Positions 6,398 to 6,828 of a DNA stretch of 6,828 bases are shown here, in pieces. Source of the DNA: an uncultured Coriobacteriaceae bacterium (GTDB lineage Bacteria; Actinomycetota; Coriobacteriia; Coriobacteriales; Atopobiaceae); assembly GCA_900551595.1 (NCBI GenBank), contig URWR01000089.1:1-6828 (forward strand), given 5' to 3'. Each line of letters opens with the position of its first letter. Within the stretch, counting starts at the first letter, position 1. Made by a program: the position numbers and the translations under genes. The notes beneath the pieces were generated by a model. It saw only the letters and a list, made by a program, of their open reading frames with translations. It was not told the origin of the DNA and did not search any database.

Positions 6398-6425
6398 TTG
6401 ACCAGACATCATAAGTGATTATTTT
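6398..6425 (+). promoter_or_regulatory. Candidate promoter for the SIS-domain gene
   Basis: TTGACC (6398-6403) matches 5 of 6 bases of the -35 consensus. TATTTT (6420-6425), 16 bp downstream, matches 4 of 6 of the -10 consensus. Transcription would begin near 6432, giving a leader of about 58 nt and placing the 18-bp palindrome at the start site. This is the best-placed promoter pair I could find in the 6255-6489 gap. Confidence 0.42.
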
Positions 6426-6432
6426 CAATATA

Positions 6433-6450
6433 TGACGTTATATAACGTCA
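6433..6450. promoter_or_regulatory. Perfect 18-bp palindrome, probable repressor operator
   Basis: TGACGTTATATAACGTCA is identical to its reverse complement over all 18 bases. Its core GTTATATAAC has the GT...AC half-sites and AT-rich centre expected of a GntR/HutC-type operator. It lies just downstream of the candidate -10 box and 28 bp before the ribosome site, where a bound repressor would block transcription. FrlB-type deglycase operons are commonly controlled by HutC-type regulators (FrlR). The regulator could be one of the two GntR proteins in this window or one encoded beyond the right edge. Confidence 0.6.
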
Positions 6451-6489
6451 GAAACATTTGGTAATGCTGGAGAAAAAAGGAGAAGCACC

Positions 6490-6828
6490 ATGAAGCAGGA
6501 GCATATTGACCAAATTTCGGCTGCCGCTGCGGCGGTTGCTGATCGCCTTGCAAAGGGTGAGATCAAGAACGTGTACTTTGTTGCATGTGGCGGTTCGCAG
6601 GCGTCCATGATGCCCGCTCAGTACATGTTTGATCGTGAACTCGATATTCCATCTGCAATCTATACCTCCAACGAGTTCAACTATGGCACCCCTAAGGGTT
6701 TTGGTCCTCAATCTGTAGTTATTACCTGCTCTCACTCTGGTACAACTCCTGAAACAGTTGCGGCTGCTCAGAAAGCAACTGATGCGGGGGGACTTTCGAT
6801 TGCGGTTTCTTACGTGGACTTGTTATCG
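6490..6828 (+). CDS. SIS-domain sugar-phosphate deglycase, FrlB-like, 5' part
   Basis: 113 codons are visible, about one third of a roughly 340-residue family; the gene runs off the right edge. After a helical start (MKQEHIDQISAAAA) comes the first SIS-domain strand and loop NVYFVACGGSQAS (27-39), the segment PAQYMFDRE (42-50), then YTSNEFNYGTP (58-68). VVITCSHSGTTPETV (76-90) carries the Ser/Thr-rich sugar-phosphate loop. This order and wording closely follow fructoselysine-6-phosphate deglycase (FrlB of E. coli; YurP/FrlB of Bacillus), which splits a 6-phosphorylated Amadori compound into glucose-6-phosphate and the amino acid. GlmS-type isomerase domains are a more distant alternative. The catalytic Glu and His of FrlB would lie beyond the window, so the exact substrate (fructoselysine, fructose-asparagine, glucoselysine) is open. 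The ATG follows AGGAGA (6478-6483) by 6 nt. It is probably the first gene of an inducible operon controlled by the upstream palindrome. Confidence 0.85.
   Translation, partial: MKQEHIDQISAAAAAVADRLAKGEIKNVYFVACGGSQASMMPAQYMFDRELDIPSAIYTSNEFNYGTPKGFGPQSVVITCSHSGTTPETVAAAQKATDAGGLSIAVSYVDLLS

Noticed and set aside
6433..6450. The 18-bp palindrome as a terminator hairpin
   Set aside because: It has no loop space, an AT-rich centre and no T-run afterwards, and it lies upstream of a gene start; an operator fits better.
1..6828. CRISPR array, tRNA/rRNA gene, insertion sequence, prophage or defence genes
   Set aside because: No regularly spaced repeats, cloverleaf, transposase, integrase, nuclease or toxin-antitoxin motifs were seen on either strand.

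Overview
All recognisable genes lie on the + strand. There are eight: six complete and two cut by the window edges. Base composition is close to 50% G+C by eye, Shine-Dalgarno sites are strong and purine-rich, and intergenic gaps are short. Arg is mostly CGT/CGC. The protein repertoire (paired HutC-type GntR regulators, a xylulokinase-like FGGY kinase, an EstA/FrmB-like esterase, a fructoselysine-6-phosphate deglycase-like SIS protein) suits a host-associated fermentative Gram-positive. A moderate-G+C member of the Coriobacteriia, such as the Atopobiaceae/Collinsella group, is my best guess. It is an inference from style only, because no taxonomic marker gene is present.

Layout. (1) Positions 3-1064 hold the 3' end of an amidohydrolase-2 family gene and a tightly coupled YjbQ/UPF0047 gene. 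(2) Positions 1065-1225 hold a perfect 13-bp hairpin, a possible GntR-type operator and a weak promoter. (3) Positions 1226-5098 run as one likely transcription unit: two adjacent HutC/UTRA-type GntR regulators, an FGGY-family carbohydrate kinase and a serine esterase. It ends at a strong intrinsic terminator (5127-5159). (4) Positions 5301-6254 encode a stand-alone cysteine synthase-like PLP enzyme with its own terminator (6326-6357). (5) Positions 6398-6828 hold a promoter with a perfect 18-bp palindrome at the expected transcription start, then the first 113 codons of a FrlB-like SIS-domain sugar-phosphate deglycase that runs out of the window.

How the genes may work together. The kinase, esterase and two regulators look like a substrate-inducible cluster: the esterase would strip acyl groups from a carbohydrate or polyol derivative, the kinase would phosphorylate the product, and the GntR proteins would sense a related metabolite. 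The amidohydrolase-YjbQ pair just upstream may belong to the same pathway. The SIS gene starts a separate, palindrome-controlled unit, probably for Amadori compounds (glycated amino acids).

The most unusual observation is that the amidohydrolase homologue carries Ser, Arg and Gly where the family normally has two His and the final Asp of the metal/catalytic centre. Its YjbQ partner is also altered in its C-terminal signature. Together they may be a diverged, undescribed functional pair.
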